Both the position numbers and the translations under genes were made by a program. The notes under the pieces were generated by a model. The model was not told the origin of the DNA, searched no databases, and was given only the letters and a program-made list of their open reading frames with translations. Shown piece by piece: positions 13,243 to 25,334 of a stretch of 64,000 bases of DNA. The stretch's first letter is position 1. Each line of letters starts with the position of its first letter. Source of the DNA: Oasisia sp. SBJ-2009 (lineage: Eukaryota; Annelida; Polychaeta; Sabellida; Siboglinidae); NCBI GenBank assembly GCA_964017155.1, contig OZ024862.1:2273070-2337069 (forward strand), written 5' to 3'.

Positions 13243-14925
13243 TGATGTCTACAGCCACACTGTCACTCATCAGCTAGAGCCAGTGTTCACTGCAGTCTTC
13301 ATGTGTAATGAACAATACAAATGAAAAAGTCTCATTGACCAAATTTCAAATGAGTTTTCAAAAACATTTGGTGTCAAATAGGTTAATATAGTCATTACAG
13401 CTTATTATATAATATAAAGATGATATCGTACCTAACACAGTGATGTCAGCATACTTAAACTATTTTACAAATGTGAGAAGAAATTTGAGTTATTGGTGTT
13501 GTAAACAAATATATTGCACGCACTGTTCAAATTTAATCTAAAAATAGAACACGTTGAAATCGCAAAAAGTAATACAACTGTATTATAAATTTGTACATAA
13601 CAAACTTCTTGTATACCTTTGAAAAATTACTGCTTCATCAGAACATCAGCATTCACCATTTTAAACACGAGAACAATATTTTCCGACTTACTTAGCTGTA
13701 TGTACATTACAAAGTGGTTACATTTGTCATCACAAGTGAACAACAAATAGAAATAAGCATTTATGTGTACCTATATATGAATAATCAGACTCGTCATTAT
13801 CATGTCAACTGTCATGCTCTAAAAACGTGACACGACTTACCGGGTACTTTGCCAATGTATGCTACTATTTTATGTACATCTAGGATTTGTCATAGGATTT
13901 ATAAATAGCTGGCTCCCACAAGAGCAACGTTTTAGCCGTAGTGGGGGCCTTCCAGACCCACATCATCATTTCTCTACTATTTGTTATATTTTTATTATAT
14001 TTTGTTTTACGTACTTGCTTATTGAATGACATGTATGTGGGCAAAAATAAATAACTTCTGTCCATTAAATCCCTGCCATTGCTGCATCATCATTGTCACC
14101 TCTGTCTGTTTTGTAATCGTGTAGATGTCTTACAAAACTTGTTTCATTTACATAATCACAGACAATCATTTTGCAATGTCAAATAAAACTTTAAATGTGC
14201 CCTTGTAATCTGCGACCCCCATATTGGTGTAGATATGATGCCATAATAAAGTTGGTTTCGAATTGACACCACAGTGAAAGTTGGGCAAACTTTCTAATGT
14301 AAGATATTTGCAATTAAATAAAGCCTATAACATAATGTAATATAATATATAGTACAAACATTCCCCGAGTCCAAAGCACAAACTTTATGGACTAACGGTG
14401 TAACCATTTATTTATTCATTTCTGCTCACATATATAGCAGTATATCTTCATTAATCATCACTGTTGTACAGTTGAAATAAATGCATGTACAAACTTATTA
14501 ACCCTGATATTATGCTGTTTGTTGCAAACCATGCGCCTATAGTTGTATACTGGCCACAGTTGTCTATATACAGTTCCATACACAAATCAGTCACATGTCA
14601 TTGGAAGAGAGTATGTATTCCACCACACACACACAAGTTAAAGCTACGATACCCGCAAAAATAGATATAAGTTTTGTCTTGTTCCCTCGTTTCGTTGCAA
14701 GGCTAGTCATAAACTCAGAATGGCCTCATTTCTTGTGTCATCACAATTCCCTTTGTACATCGGTGCACTGCAACATTTTATAAATCATAAATGACACAGC
14801 AACGACAGGCCTGACACCTGTCCAGTTCTTTGTACATAAAATTATCCTGGTCATTTCTGTTGACACATGTCGTGACACAACATCTCTTGTTGACACAGTG
14901 TGTGTGTGTGATGTCACCGACACTA
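13243..14925. other. Convergent 3' UTR region between RABGGTA and the RFX-like gene
   Basis: No exon is visible. Plus-strand AATAAA signals at 14046-14051, 14182-14187 and 14245-14250 could end RABGGTA. TTTATT at 14407-14416 gives minus-strand signals about 510 nt past the stop of the opposite gene. The two transcripts would end within a few hundred bases of each other. Confidence 0.55.
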
Positions 14926-17900
14926 TTACTTCGCTCCGTCCCCGTGGTCTGTGGTGCCGATGAGTGCCAGTTGGAAATGTCTCGACAGTTGCTGGAACTT
15001 GTCTCCAAAAGCGAAGAACTCCTCCGCCAGTTGAGTGAGTTGTGTGTTCCGAGCCTCCAGACTCTGGTCAAGCAGCTGTATGCGCCGTTTCGCCGCTGCC
15101 AGTTCCTGAGTCAGCCGCGCATTGTCTTCCTGCTGCTCCACCAGGTGGCGCTGGGTGTCTTCCACGCGACGCTGCAGCGACTGGTGCGACTGGAGCAGAG
15201 AGGCGCCGTCATCTGTGTGTCGATGAATCGTCTCACGCGGTGACATCGACGAGGTGACGTCGGTCGCGACGTCAGTACAACTCGACACCATGCCGACGGC
15301 AGGTGTCCGATTTGTCATGCTGCTTCTGCTGTTACCTGGTTCTGACACGGCACTGCTACTTATCGCAAGACTACTGTTGTGTTGGCGTGCACTTGACACA
15401 GTAGCACTGACGCGGTCTCTACACAAGTCTCCTCTGTAACTAGAGACTGTCGGACACGTCACCCGACTGTCAGTTGTCATTCTGTCACTTGACTGTGTCG
15501 ACGCTGTGATGTCGTCATTATACGCCGGGTCAACGCGCTCCTCCTTCACAGCGACGTGACACGGCTCCTCGTTGTTCACATGCGTCAACCTGATACACCA
15601 TTCACCCGTGCCGTTTTCCGGTTTGATTCTCTTCTCCGGCACGTCAGCTCCACCACTGGAGCTTCTCCTCCGCTTGGGGTGGGTCTGTGAGTGGGTGCTG
15701 GCTGTGGAGCCGTGGCTGTCCGTACTGTCGGCCGGACCATCGCCCCCTGTCCAGTTGTCCATGCAGTGGTCAGCGTTGGAACTGCCATTTGCGACAACCG
15801 AGACGCCGTTAGTGCCCCGGAGGTGAAGCTCTTGACACACGTACAGCGACTTGTGGTGGCCGGGTCGGGGCGGCGAGTCACTTACGTCGCTGTCACTAGC
15901 GTCGGCCGTCTGGTGACACGTGGCACTGTCGCTGGAGTTGTCGTCGCATGTCTCTGCCTGAAACCCATTGTCACAAACAGTCACACTCTCTTCACCTTTC
16001 ACATGGTGGGTGGCATGACTTAGAATCTATACAAGGGGCAGGAATAAATTAGGAATTATGTGGTGGGTCGGAATTCTGATGGGGTGGGTAAATTTAGAAA
16101 CTCTGAATTCAAACTTTCTTGGTGGGGAGGAAGATACATTAGTGAATCCTGAAGGGTTCGGATAACTTAGGAACTCTGTAGGGAATGTGAGAGCTTAGTA
16201 ACTTTGTTGCTTGTTGGATAATTTTGTGGGAGGTGGGGTATCTTAGGAACTCAAAGGATCACCAGAACATTGATGTCTGACATCAGGTAAAATTACTCTC
16301 ATTTAGGAGATGGATCACCAGCTATTTTGTTAATCATTGATATTCTACACTTCGGAACATTACCTTTAACATTAAATTGTTACCATCTTATCAACATCTG
16401 CAGTTGTTCATCAGCTGATGCCAGATGAAAGTAATTTAATTTCATTGAGCATCGCCAGTCTGAGATGATCCTAAGACGTATGTGTATCGCTGTAGACAAC
16501 TCACAGTGTTTGGCACTCGCAGCAGGCTGTGTAGACTGGTGGGGGGGGCGTTCCTCCAGAAGTGGATGCTGGCCACCACCGCCTCACTCACTTGGTACAC
16601 GCTGGCCGCCACGTCCACACTACAACTCGTGCTGTGGACGTGGTCCGCTGCTCGCAACGCGTCAACGTTGTGGTAGTCCTCCATCTGTAACACAGAACAT
16701 GTGACAGTGGGGGACTGCTTAATGACTCGCCAGGGTGTGGGGTGGGTGTGTGTGAGGGGTGTGGGGTGGGTGTGTGTGGGGGGAGGGGTGTGGGGTGGGT
16801 GTGTGTGGGGGGAGGGGTGTGGGGGAGGGGTGTGGGGTGGGTGTGTGTGGGGGGAGGGGTGTGGGGTGGGTGTGTATGGGGGAGGGGTGTGGGGTGGGTG
16901 TGTGTGGGGGGGTTGTGGATGTGTGGAGTCTGTGTGTGTAGGGGGTATGGGTGTGTGTGTGGGGGGGGGGGGTGTGGGGGTTTGTGTCCAGTAACAAGAG
17001 TATTCCTAAGATCCAGCAAGGATACATTTAGCAAGGAAAACATAAGAAACAACAATACAATACAATTCAATAACCTTTAATGGTCCCATGTGGGAAATTC
17101 ATGTGGTAGAAATTCACATTAACTCAACACAACAATATTAGTTTCTTCACACGGCAATGTTAATGATAGTAGTAGTAGTGGTAGTGGTAGTGGTAGTGGT
17201 AGTGGTAGTGGTAGTGGTAGTGGTAGTCGTAATCACACATAAACAAGTGGGAGATCCTTCTGCCCATATTCAGTACTGGTAGACTCACCAAGAAGGGTAA
17301 TTATAGCTGATAAGATCAGTGAAATTAGAGGAATTTAATGGTAAAAGGGGCCCATGTTAATAACTATTGTTGCTTCTGAGTACAATGGCTAGTGCTACAA
17401 ACTGGATGGATCAGTATTGATTAAATAGGTTACTCAACTGAAATGGTTTGAAATGAGAATATATAAAACTTCCCAAACATGGCTTTGACCGATGTGAAAT
17501 GTTTCGATGCAAAATGTTAGTATGGGAAAAATGCATACTTTATTCATTCAAAACCAACAATAATTATTTCTGGCTAATGGACTGGGAGGAGGAGAATGGC
17601 AGAGTCAAGTACTTTTTTTATCAAGTATGATTCATTCACTAAACAAGGTTAAATACAAACTCTTCAGTATCCAATCCTCAGCACAGCTCATTTGAATCAT
17701 TTCACAGTTTATTCCCTGCAGACTGTTCAGCTTCTCTGGGAAGCATCCAGTACAGTGGGTATACAAATACATTCCATTTGTAACAATCACCAATATTATT
17801 CAGGTGCCTATGTACTTGAAAGAAATGTACTTGACATTTTGCCAAGTGGGTGGATTCAGTGGAGACACCTAGTGGTGAAGGCAGTAAAACGAGGCCAGTA

Positions 17901-19059
17901 ACAGAAGGTAAACAAAGTCCTGGATTACACTGAGAAACAGCAAAAGAACAACATCAACAACAAAGCCAGAACACAGCCTACCTTTGGTCGTCTCACGAGT
18001 CCAGTGTAAAATGTTCCCAGTTTGTTGAGTGTCTTCGGACATGTCGGGAACGTGAACTTCATGACACGACTGAGCACACTGCTCGTCAGCTCGGGAAACT
18101 GCTTCTGGACAGTGGTCAAGAGTTCGGCCTGAGGCAGCTGGCCGGCATATTCTTTCACATATCTGTACTCATCCCACAGCCTGAAAGAGAGAGTAGGGTA
18201 GGGTACATAACGTGGTATGTATAAGATAGGGTTAAAGATACAACCAACAACATAGCAACACTGTATTACTCTACAGTGTTACTCTACGAACTAGGCATAT
18301 ATTACTGCCTACAGAGAGCAGAGATATACCAGATCACAAAGTAACCTTAACATTGTATTGCTGGTAACAAACTATACACAGTGTTTTAACCACCGTCAGC
18401 AGTCTTCACATTCTTCCAGATGAAGACCCCCAATGGCGGTTGAAACACTGAAAGACAGCACTTGACTATAGTCATGCATTATGAACAAATCATTTAAATG
18501 TAATTACTCTCCCAAGTTGATGAACTTTTTGAGGAAGATATCAATGGTGTTCATGGTACGATTCTTCATTGGGAATACATATAATATCAATTAATCAAAT
18601 TCAAGCTTCACTGTAAAATTCCAACAAGAACAAAGCTAACTGCCTCTCATGCTGGAGCAACTGCATAAATAGAACGCGATAACTGATGCCAGTGAACAAA
18701 CCATTTTTGGATGTCTCGGTGGATGTCGGACACTTTAAAGTGCCGTAGCATCATCGCGAAGTGGAAGTTGCTGCCGATGTGAGCCTTCGGAGTGTCCACC
18801 AGCGCGATGTCAACCACTGGTGGCTTTATCCTCCCATTTTCACTGGCAGGTGGCAGCACAGGCACTCTACGTTTTGCATCGTGCGGTGTACTGGGCATTG
18901 TAGGGGGCGTGGTCTTTGGTTTGTGAGCGTTACACTTCCCCTTGTCTTCCTTCTTTGGGGTCACCATGAGGGAAGAGAACGGGTTCTGGAGGACGTAGGA
19001 CTGGAAGAACGGGCCCAGGTCCATCGGGTCGTCCGAGTCCTTCGTGCCCATCTTGTGTC
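14926..19059 (-). CDS. Divergent RFX-like winged-helix protein with C-terminal coiled coil
   Basis: Four exons: 19059-18702 (ATG at 19051-19049), 18180-17982, 16684-16505 and 15957-14926, about 586 aa. Phases match at every junction: TG|G makes Trp at exon 1/2, the rest are phase 0. Residues about 108-180 read HRDIQKWLWDEYRYV, GQLPQAELL, LSRVMKFTFP and NKLGTFYTGLVRR. I align this with the RFX DNA-binding domain (WL..NY....LPR..LY, FGKLIR..FP, RRLGTRG..KYHYYG), but the RG.SKYH recognition strand is missing. The large last exon is Ser/Thr/Asp-rich with a basic cluster (PKRRR) and a predicted coiled coil near residues 490-573 (QSLQRRVEDTQRHLVEQQED). An acceptor lies 8 nt upstream of the ATG, so a 5' non-coding exon is expected. 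The exact family is not established; any winged-helix nuclear protein is possible. Confidence 0.6.
16735..16985. repeat. G-rich GGGGTGTGTG minisatellite in an intron
   Basis: Repeats of GGTGTGGGGTGGGTGTGTGT with G-runs of 4-10 lie in intron 3 of the RFX-like gene. The plus strand could form G-quadruplexes. It makes long but meaningless open frames on both strands (Gly/Val/Cys and Pro/Thr/His rich). Confidence 0.85.
17168..17230. repeat. (GTAGTG)n microsatellite
   Basis: GTAGTG/GGTAGT units run for about 60 bp inside intron 2 of the RFX-like gene. Confidence 0.85.
17640..17900. mobile_element. Old SINE body fragment
   Basis: The phrases CTTCTCTGGGAAGCATCCAG and AGTATCCAATCCTCAG match the body of the SINE at 38400-38735 (same plus-strand orientation). 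The tRNA-like head is absent or decayed. It lies in intron 2 of the RFX-like gene. Confidence 0.5.
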
Positions 19060-20099
19060 CTGCAACAACACAGCGGGTTAGGGGGAGTATCATAAGTTCA
19101 CATCACTTCACCGCAACGATTCACTCTGATAATAAACCATGCTTTTCTGAAAAGTGAATGTTGCCTACAAACATTGGAAATCTCTAGTAAATTATTTACA
19201 TCTCACTTTTTTGTTTTCTCCGAATATTTCTGTTTGTTCATTCAAGCCACCAAGTGTCTCTATTCTCTAACAATGGCAGTAGTACAGAAAATTGCCCTGA
19301 AGGTACGTATGTATTGATCATTTGAGGCTGTGAATACAAATCAAATTAACTCAGGCCAGTGGTAAATTAAGAACATTCACCCTTTGTGGTGGTTAATTAA
19401 AAACAAATGATCCAACAGTGAATCTGTATGCAATCATGGATTCATAAAATGATAAATTTAATATAAATTTAGTATAATTTAACAAATTGAAATTAGATTT
19501 CAGTCACATGCTTGCATTTAAACATAAGTCCATGCTTCCAATTAGGCTCCAATTCATGGTCCCCTTTCAATGGACAGAGCTAGCCAGTAAAACTAAGATA
19601 ACAATAATGATGGGTCTACTGAAATAGAAACATAATGAAATATTACATAAAAAGTGATGGCAAATTGCTGTATTTTATCATATGTAATAACAAGTCCTAG
19701 TAATGTTTACCCAAGTCACAGTGGGTGAACTGAACACCTCACACCCAACACTGACTGACACACAATGTCAACACAAAGTACGTGTAAGGACGTGTATACA
19801 TGTATAGAGAGATACAAACAGCATGCACATGTAGTTGAGTACTACTGTGTGTGTACTTAACACTGTCACAGCCCTGCCACCAAGGTGCACAGGGCCTCTC
19901 CTACCTGCTCTCAGTAAGCATCGATGCACCTAACAACCATCCCAACATCTGCTCTAACCATTCGGATTAATTAACTTGTCTCCTGACGATGTGCACCAAC
20001 AGAACTATTTAGAGAACTGAGCCTCTGACTAGCTACAACAATCAATGTAACCTCACTTCTGATCTGTCACAGGCGAGTTTAATGCTAAAACTGCCCACT

Positions 20100-20303
20100 G
20101 CCATGGCAACGCATATACTGCAGTCCAGCTGTTAACTACGGCTGCATCGACCTTCTGGTTGCCATGGATCCGCGCACACTAATCGTTGTGGGGACCCAAA
20201 TCATTATCCAACAATATGCGTTGCCATGGCAACAGCCGACACAGAATTACACTGATGAATGCTGCCATGTAAAATCAATACAATGTTTTAGTTGCCTAGC
20301 AAC
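20100..20303. promoter_or_regulatory. Cluster of RFX X-box motifs
   Basis: Two perfect X-boxes fit GTNRCC-N0-3-RGYAAC: GTTGCCATGGCAAC at 20220-20233 and GTTGCCTAGCAAC at 20291-20303. Half or near sites are GCCATGGCAAC at 20100-20110 and GTTGCCATGG at 20158-20167. Perfect X-boxes are palindromic targets of RFX factors. The cluster is about 1.1 kb upstream of the start codon of the minus-strand RFX-like gene, where a 5' non-coding exon is expected. The flanking GCATAT also makes 20100-20116 and 20214-20229 inverted copies of each other. Confidence 0.6.
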
Positions 20304-20674
20304 ACATTTGCATATTGCCTCAATTCAAACAGAAACAATCAATCGACACACAGTAACTTAATAAGGGACTGTGTAACACAGTACCTGAAATAACTTCATT
20401 TTTACACAGTAAAACATATAATAAAAACACAAATTTGAAACCTATTATTCTCTATGTACATCAAACAATATATCATTTATAATTATATAAATGTAAAAAT
20501 AAAATATATAATTATATTTTACCCAGTCAGTTTATAATATTATGTTCTCCCTAGCTACTCAATCAATTTGTAACACCTTGCCTGTATTAACATTTAAACA
20601 CTGGTTGATGCATTTAAATATTCTGAGTTAATTATTTATCTTATTTCTGCATGCTTTGTTACGTTATGTGAAAG

Positions 20675-20770
20675 AAATTTAATTGGAATTGTAACTGAAT
20701 AAAAGGAATTGCCATGAATTGGAGCGGGAATTGATTGAATAGAATTGACCCCTGCCCTCATTTGAACCCA
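20675..20770. repeat. Second copy of the GGAATTG dispersed repeat
   Basis: TTGGAATTG..GGAATTGCCATGAATTGG..GGAATTGATTGAATAGAATTGACCCC parallels 240-360 in order and orientation. Confidence 0.55.
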
Positions 20771-23700
20771 ACCCTGAGGCAGACCATGCTACACAACAAA
20801 GCATGTTTAGCAAAGGGATTTGCAGTTTGGTAAAAACATTTCACTAATTGGCATATAAACTTCTCATCGTTCTGTCGTCATTGGTTTTCCCTTGTTGACA
20901 TCTTTTCCTAAAAGCACTACTTCATTAAACACTAACGCTGCTTCTGTCCTGAGAGAGTACACAGGGAACCACAGTTTTTAAATTAGCTCTTGCTTTAATT
21001 AAAAGACTTATTTCTCTACACATGCTGAACATTTGGCAGGGTATTTAAAACAAGCAATATACAGAAAATATTCCACTGGATGGATTTATTCAGTTTCGCT
21101 TGGACAAGCGTAATTCATAAGACTGACCACATGGCACCATCCATAACAAACACATATGCAGGCGTGTCAACAGTAAATATTTAAAAGTTCTGAAATATTT
21201 TTTTATAAGGTTTTAAATATTTTGAAACTGCAGAATGTTTGAGTAAAGAGGAAAAACATTAAATGGATTCTTTTAAAATGTTAAACACTTTCTAATGTAA
21301 GCAACTTTTAGTACTCCTGTAAACATAATTATTTCATATAATTCTATGCCTACATTTCATTACAAAGTGTTTTATTAATAATTTATGACCGTAATAACAT
21401 TTCGAAAACATATCTCTACATACACAAGAATTTCTAGTTTGGGCCCAACCTATGCTATCTTTATAAGGCATGGTCATAAATATTTAGTTCAGTTCACCAG
21501 ACTTTGGTTGTATCCAACCATTTCACTGTGTTATTTCGTAGGTCACTGCACAACCGGTGAATGTGCATGAATATACATTATAATTGGGCTGCATAATTAA
21601 TCACCTATGTCACCCACATGACAGCAAGCACAAAGTGACTCACAAACACAGTTATGTATTCTTGCACAGATAACACCCCAGTTATGTATCTGCTTCTTGC
21701 ACAGATAACACCCCAGTTATGCATTGGTTTGGAAGACAAAAGCAGCAGAGGTAATACTTGTGTTAATTAAATTATAATGATTTGATACAGTACACATTGA
21801 ATGCATATAAGCATAAATGAATTCATTTAACCTATGACCAACAGATCATGTATAAAAACTAGAAGTACATGCAACAAGAATGTATTAAAACTTTCACAAA
21901 AGAGCAGTTCCACAGTGACGGACATGCATTTCGGACATTTTAACTATGCACAGCATCGAGGGATAGAAAGTGCCACAACTTTGTACTGTCAGATATGATA
22001 AGAGCCCACAAGGACATAATTGTCACACATAAAGTTTGTTCCCTACTGTAGCCATTTTAGCCACACAGAGAAAAACATCATATTGTCTGAAGTATTCACA
22101 CGAACATCCGACACCATGCACATTGTTCTTTTTTGCCAGTCACATATTTTTTTGTATTGATTATCTGTGCAAAATTCAAGCATGATCTGGAGAAATGCAA
22201 CAGTTACATTTGGTGCACAAAATAAGTAGTCTGGCTTCATTATTGTGCTACAATATAATTGTAAAATTGATATCATTTATTGTCAATGATACTGACACAA
22301 TTTGTTAATTAAATATTGTTTTGCTTAGGTACTTGGCCACTTTATCAATCATTGGTTAGAATTTAAGTTACTTCTGAAACACGTATTTTATCATTGTTTG
22401 ATTTGACACATAATTGGCCAGCTGTCCAATATTACATTTTCTTCCTAATGTCACTAATGATTGATCTGAAAAACTGTTGGCTGGAGTAATTTATGGGGTC
22501 AACCCATCATAAAATAGATTGAACTGCAGCGCGATTGCATTCATGATGACAGACTTTCTATCACAATGACAATATCCATTGGCACCATTAGTTACATTAT
22601 TGCCCTTATTTTGTATGTGGTCGTCATGGTGATCTGCCATCTTGACCAGGAAGTAGGACAAAAATTAAACTGTTTGGAACGACAATCTTGATGATAAACA
22701 ACAAACCATTGTGTTTTGTCTACTGTAGAATCCAATCCAAACAAATGCTGATCAATGTGACATCTGACAATTGACAATGATATGTGCATGTTCTCTATAA
22801 GTGACCAGCCAAAGAACAGTTCAACAAATAGTGGCCTGCTTCCCTCATTTAATTGCAACAGATCTATGCTGACATGTCTTTTTGCAGTTGTGTCTATCCC
22901 TTCAAGGGTCGTTGCTGTGATACAAAACATTATGTCATCTAATCACAGATCATCCCAATACATGCCATAATAGTCTTCATTCAACTTGGCATAATATTCT
23001 TCATTGTAGTTGCAAAATGCAAATGGTTACTTCCAACTCACAACAGTTGACAGCATGTATCTCAAATCTGTAGTTCTGTACACATATAGCAGGTATAGAA
23101 AAAACAGTTGATTCCGGAAGGAATTCATGGAATCCTTGTCAAATTTAAACTGCCCGCGATGGCTGGGAACTTCAAAGGAAAGTCTTCCATGGGACACATT
23201 AAATGTTTATCAACGTCATCCTGTCTTATTCAAATTTAACACAAACAACAAGCCAGTTTCTATGTTATCTTATCAACTATAGCTCCGCACCGGCTCACCA
23301 TGTTGAAAAAATAGCTAGGCTACAGAAACATCTACCATCCAATATGAATCTAAGTCTAGAACAAAAATAAAATCAATTACAATTACTTTTACATTTATTT
23401 ATACGTATATCATTTGAAAATCATCATTTTAGTAAATGAATCGAGTACATTTCAATGTACGATGTATGCATAATTGTGTATATGTGCGTGCATGCAACTG
23501 ACCGTGTGTATGTGTAGTTAGGGAGAACAATGCATGCAACTGGGAAGTATGTGCAGATTTAAAAGTTTGACTTGTTTTTTTGCCTTTTTCTGGTTGTCCA
23601 GCATCATTGACTGAGAACAGTGAGTAGTAAATCTAACTTCTTGGTTCATTTGACATTCCTCAGGAATTATATTTGTGTCTCCTTGGACAGACATTAACTC

Positions 23701-24306
23701 AGTTTCAGCTTTTTTGACAGTGAGGAAGCATTGTGCCAAGATGCATTTTAAGGCAACTATTATAAATGCTGCTAGCAGAGTTAACACCAAGTGGCACCGG
23801 GCTTCTCAGTGCTGCATTGATGTGATTTGATGTAGATAATAAACTACTATTGTACACCAGAGTGGGCTTTAGCTATCATGGCAAGGCATGCCTAGTGCTA
23901 TAGATAGTTGTCACAAATGTCAGACCATAATAGAACTCACAGAGGTTTGTAATACTAATAGCTCAGTTTTGTTCAATGATTTGGGTGGAGCTTTAGATTT
24001 CCAATCCAGATTCATCATTAGTACTATATTTTTGTATAAATTTGGTACCTCAGAGCATTCATTCCAACAATCAACATCATCCCAGGCATAATAATGTAAT
24101 TATGTCATGAAAATATTGCACCTTAGCACATTTTTAGTCACAGATAGCAACATAGTTTGCATCAACATACTTGGCAATAATATTCAGTAAATGTTCTTGC
24201 AAATTATTAGATTATATGTGACATCCCCACCATGCAATGACATCTATAACCGATGAATCGGTTTAAAACAAAATAATTGTAATGTCATATATTGTGATAT
24301 CTACAG

Positions 24307-24474
24307 TACAATAACATTAACGGTGATCACAATATTGGACTGCCTGCGTCAACACCAATCAAATCACCAGTGCAGTGGGAGTTTTTGTCCTCCGTACTGG
24401 ACTTGCATGAGACAGGGGAGTCTGGATTATTGGAACTATTTTGTGTATTTAGAATAATTTGTAAACTTCAATAA
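24307..24474 (+). CDS. Possible orphan terminal exon, unknown
   Basis: After an acceptor (TATCTACAG) the frame is open for 55 codons to TAA at 24472-24474, including GLPASTPIKSPVQWEFLSSV and LDLHETGESGLLELF. The composition looks like real protein, but I recognise no family and found no partner exon. It could also be a chance open frame or a relic. Confidence 0.2.
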   Translation, partial: YNNINGDHNIGLPASTPIKSPVQWEFLSSVLDLHETGESGLLELFCVFRIICKLQ

Positions 24475-25334
24475 TCACTGTCAGTGTCAATCACTCAATG
24501 CAACAAAACTAGAGACGGTGTCAAAAGATCTGACAGCAGGCCAATATTGGCAGTGAGTATGCGAGTGATAGTGTCGGTGTATCGGGTTCTATCTAACAGT
24601 AACCAACTACTCTGCACTCTGGCCTGGGGCTGGACCTGGCTTTGCACTCGTAGTCGCAAACGTACTCCTACTACTCGCAGTCGTAGTGAACATGTATGAT
24701 GAAACCGTTCTTTTAAATTCAACACGTATTTGCAAATAATACTAATATATAAAACTTCATTAAAATAGTTTGTCCAGTATTCTCTACATAATATACAGTT
24801 TGCAACAATACCTGTAACTGAACCGGGCAAAACAACAACTTTTCTACACCGCTGGCTTTGGCATAATGTCATCTGGCAAGTCGTTCATAGATTCCCCGAC
24901 TTGCAACTGATGTCACATGACACACACACGCGAAGATAATGTGACACGGAAACTATTTTGTAGCGTTTTAATTTGAATAAAGTAACTTTGTGTATTTTAT
25001 GTCATCATATGCTAATAATATAAAAAATATAAGTGAAGAAATAAGCTCTAACTAAATCACGTATGCTGGTCATGTGACGAACTAACAACACGATGCCGAT
25101 GCCATTGATGACTGAAATTGAAAGGATAGGTGTGTCGAGTCGAGAGTTGTACTCATCATGCCAGGCTACCTTTCAAGTGGAACACCACATTAGCGGCTTC
25201 GAATGTCAATAATTATAGTAAAAATAAGAAGGTATTGTAGCCAAAGACAATCATTAATGTAGGCTGTCAGTTACAGGCACAGCGTCAAACGTAGCCAATG
25301 ATCCAAGCATAGCTACTAGCTTAGTAGCTAGGGC

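Larger units (their letters stand above)
19060..25334. other. Gene-poor interval upstream of the RFX-like gene
   Basis: No confident exon is found. The interval holds the X-box cluster (20100-20303), a dispersed GGAATTG repeat (20675-20770), a duplicated 40-bp phrase (CAGTTATGTATC..CTTGCACAGATAACACCC) near 21650-21720, and a possible orphan exon (24307-24474). Short open frames at 22592-22930 and 23518-23790 on the minus strand look like decayed relics but I cannot place them. Confidence 0.45.

Noticed and set aside
14830..15243. 137-codon plus-strand frame
   Set aside because: Antisense of the coiled-coil exon of the RFX-like gene.
16588..17070. Pro/Thr/His-rich minus frame of 160 codons
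   Set aside because: Frame through the GT-rich minisatellite; only 16505-16684 is taken as an exon, in its own frame.
22592..23790. Minus-strand frames thought to be a transposase or reverse transcriptase
   Set aside because: No catalytic motif or recognisable domain could be found; frames are broken and short.
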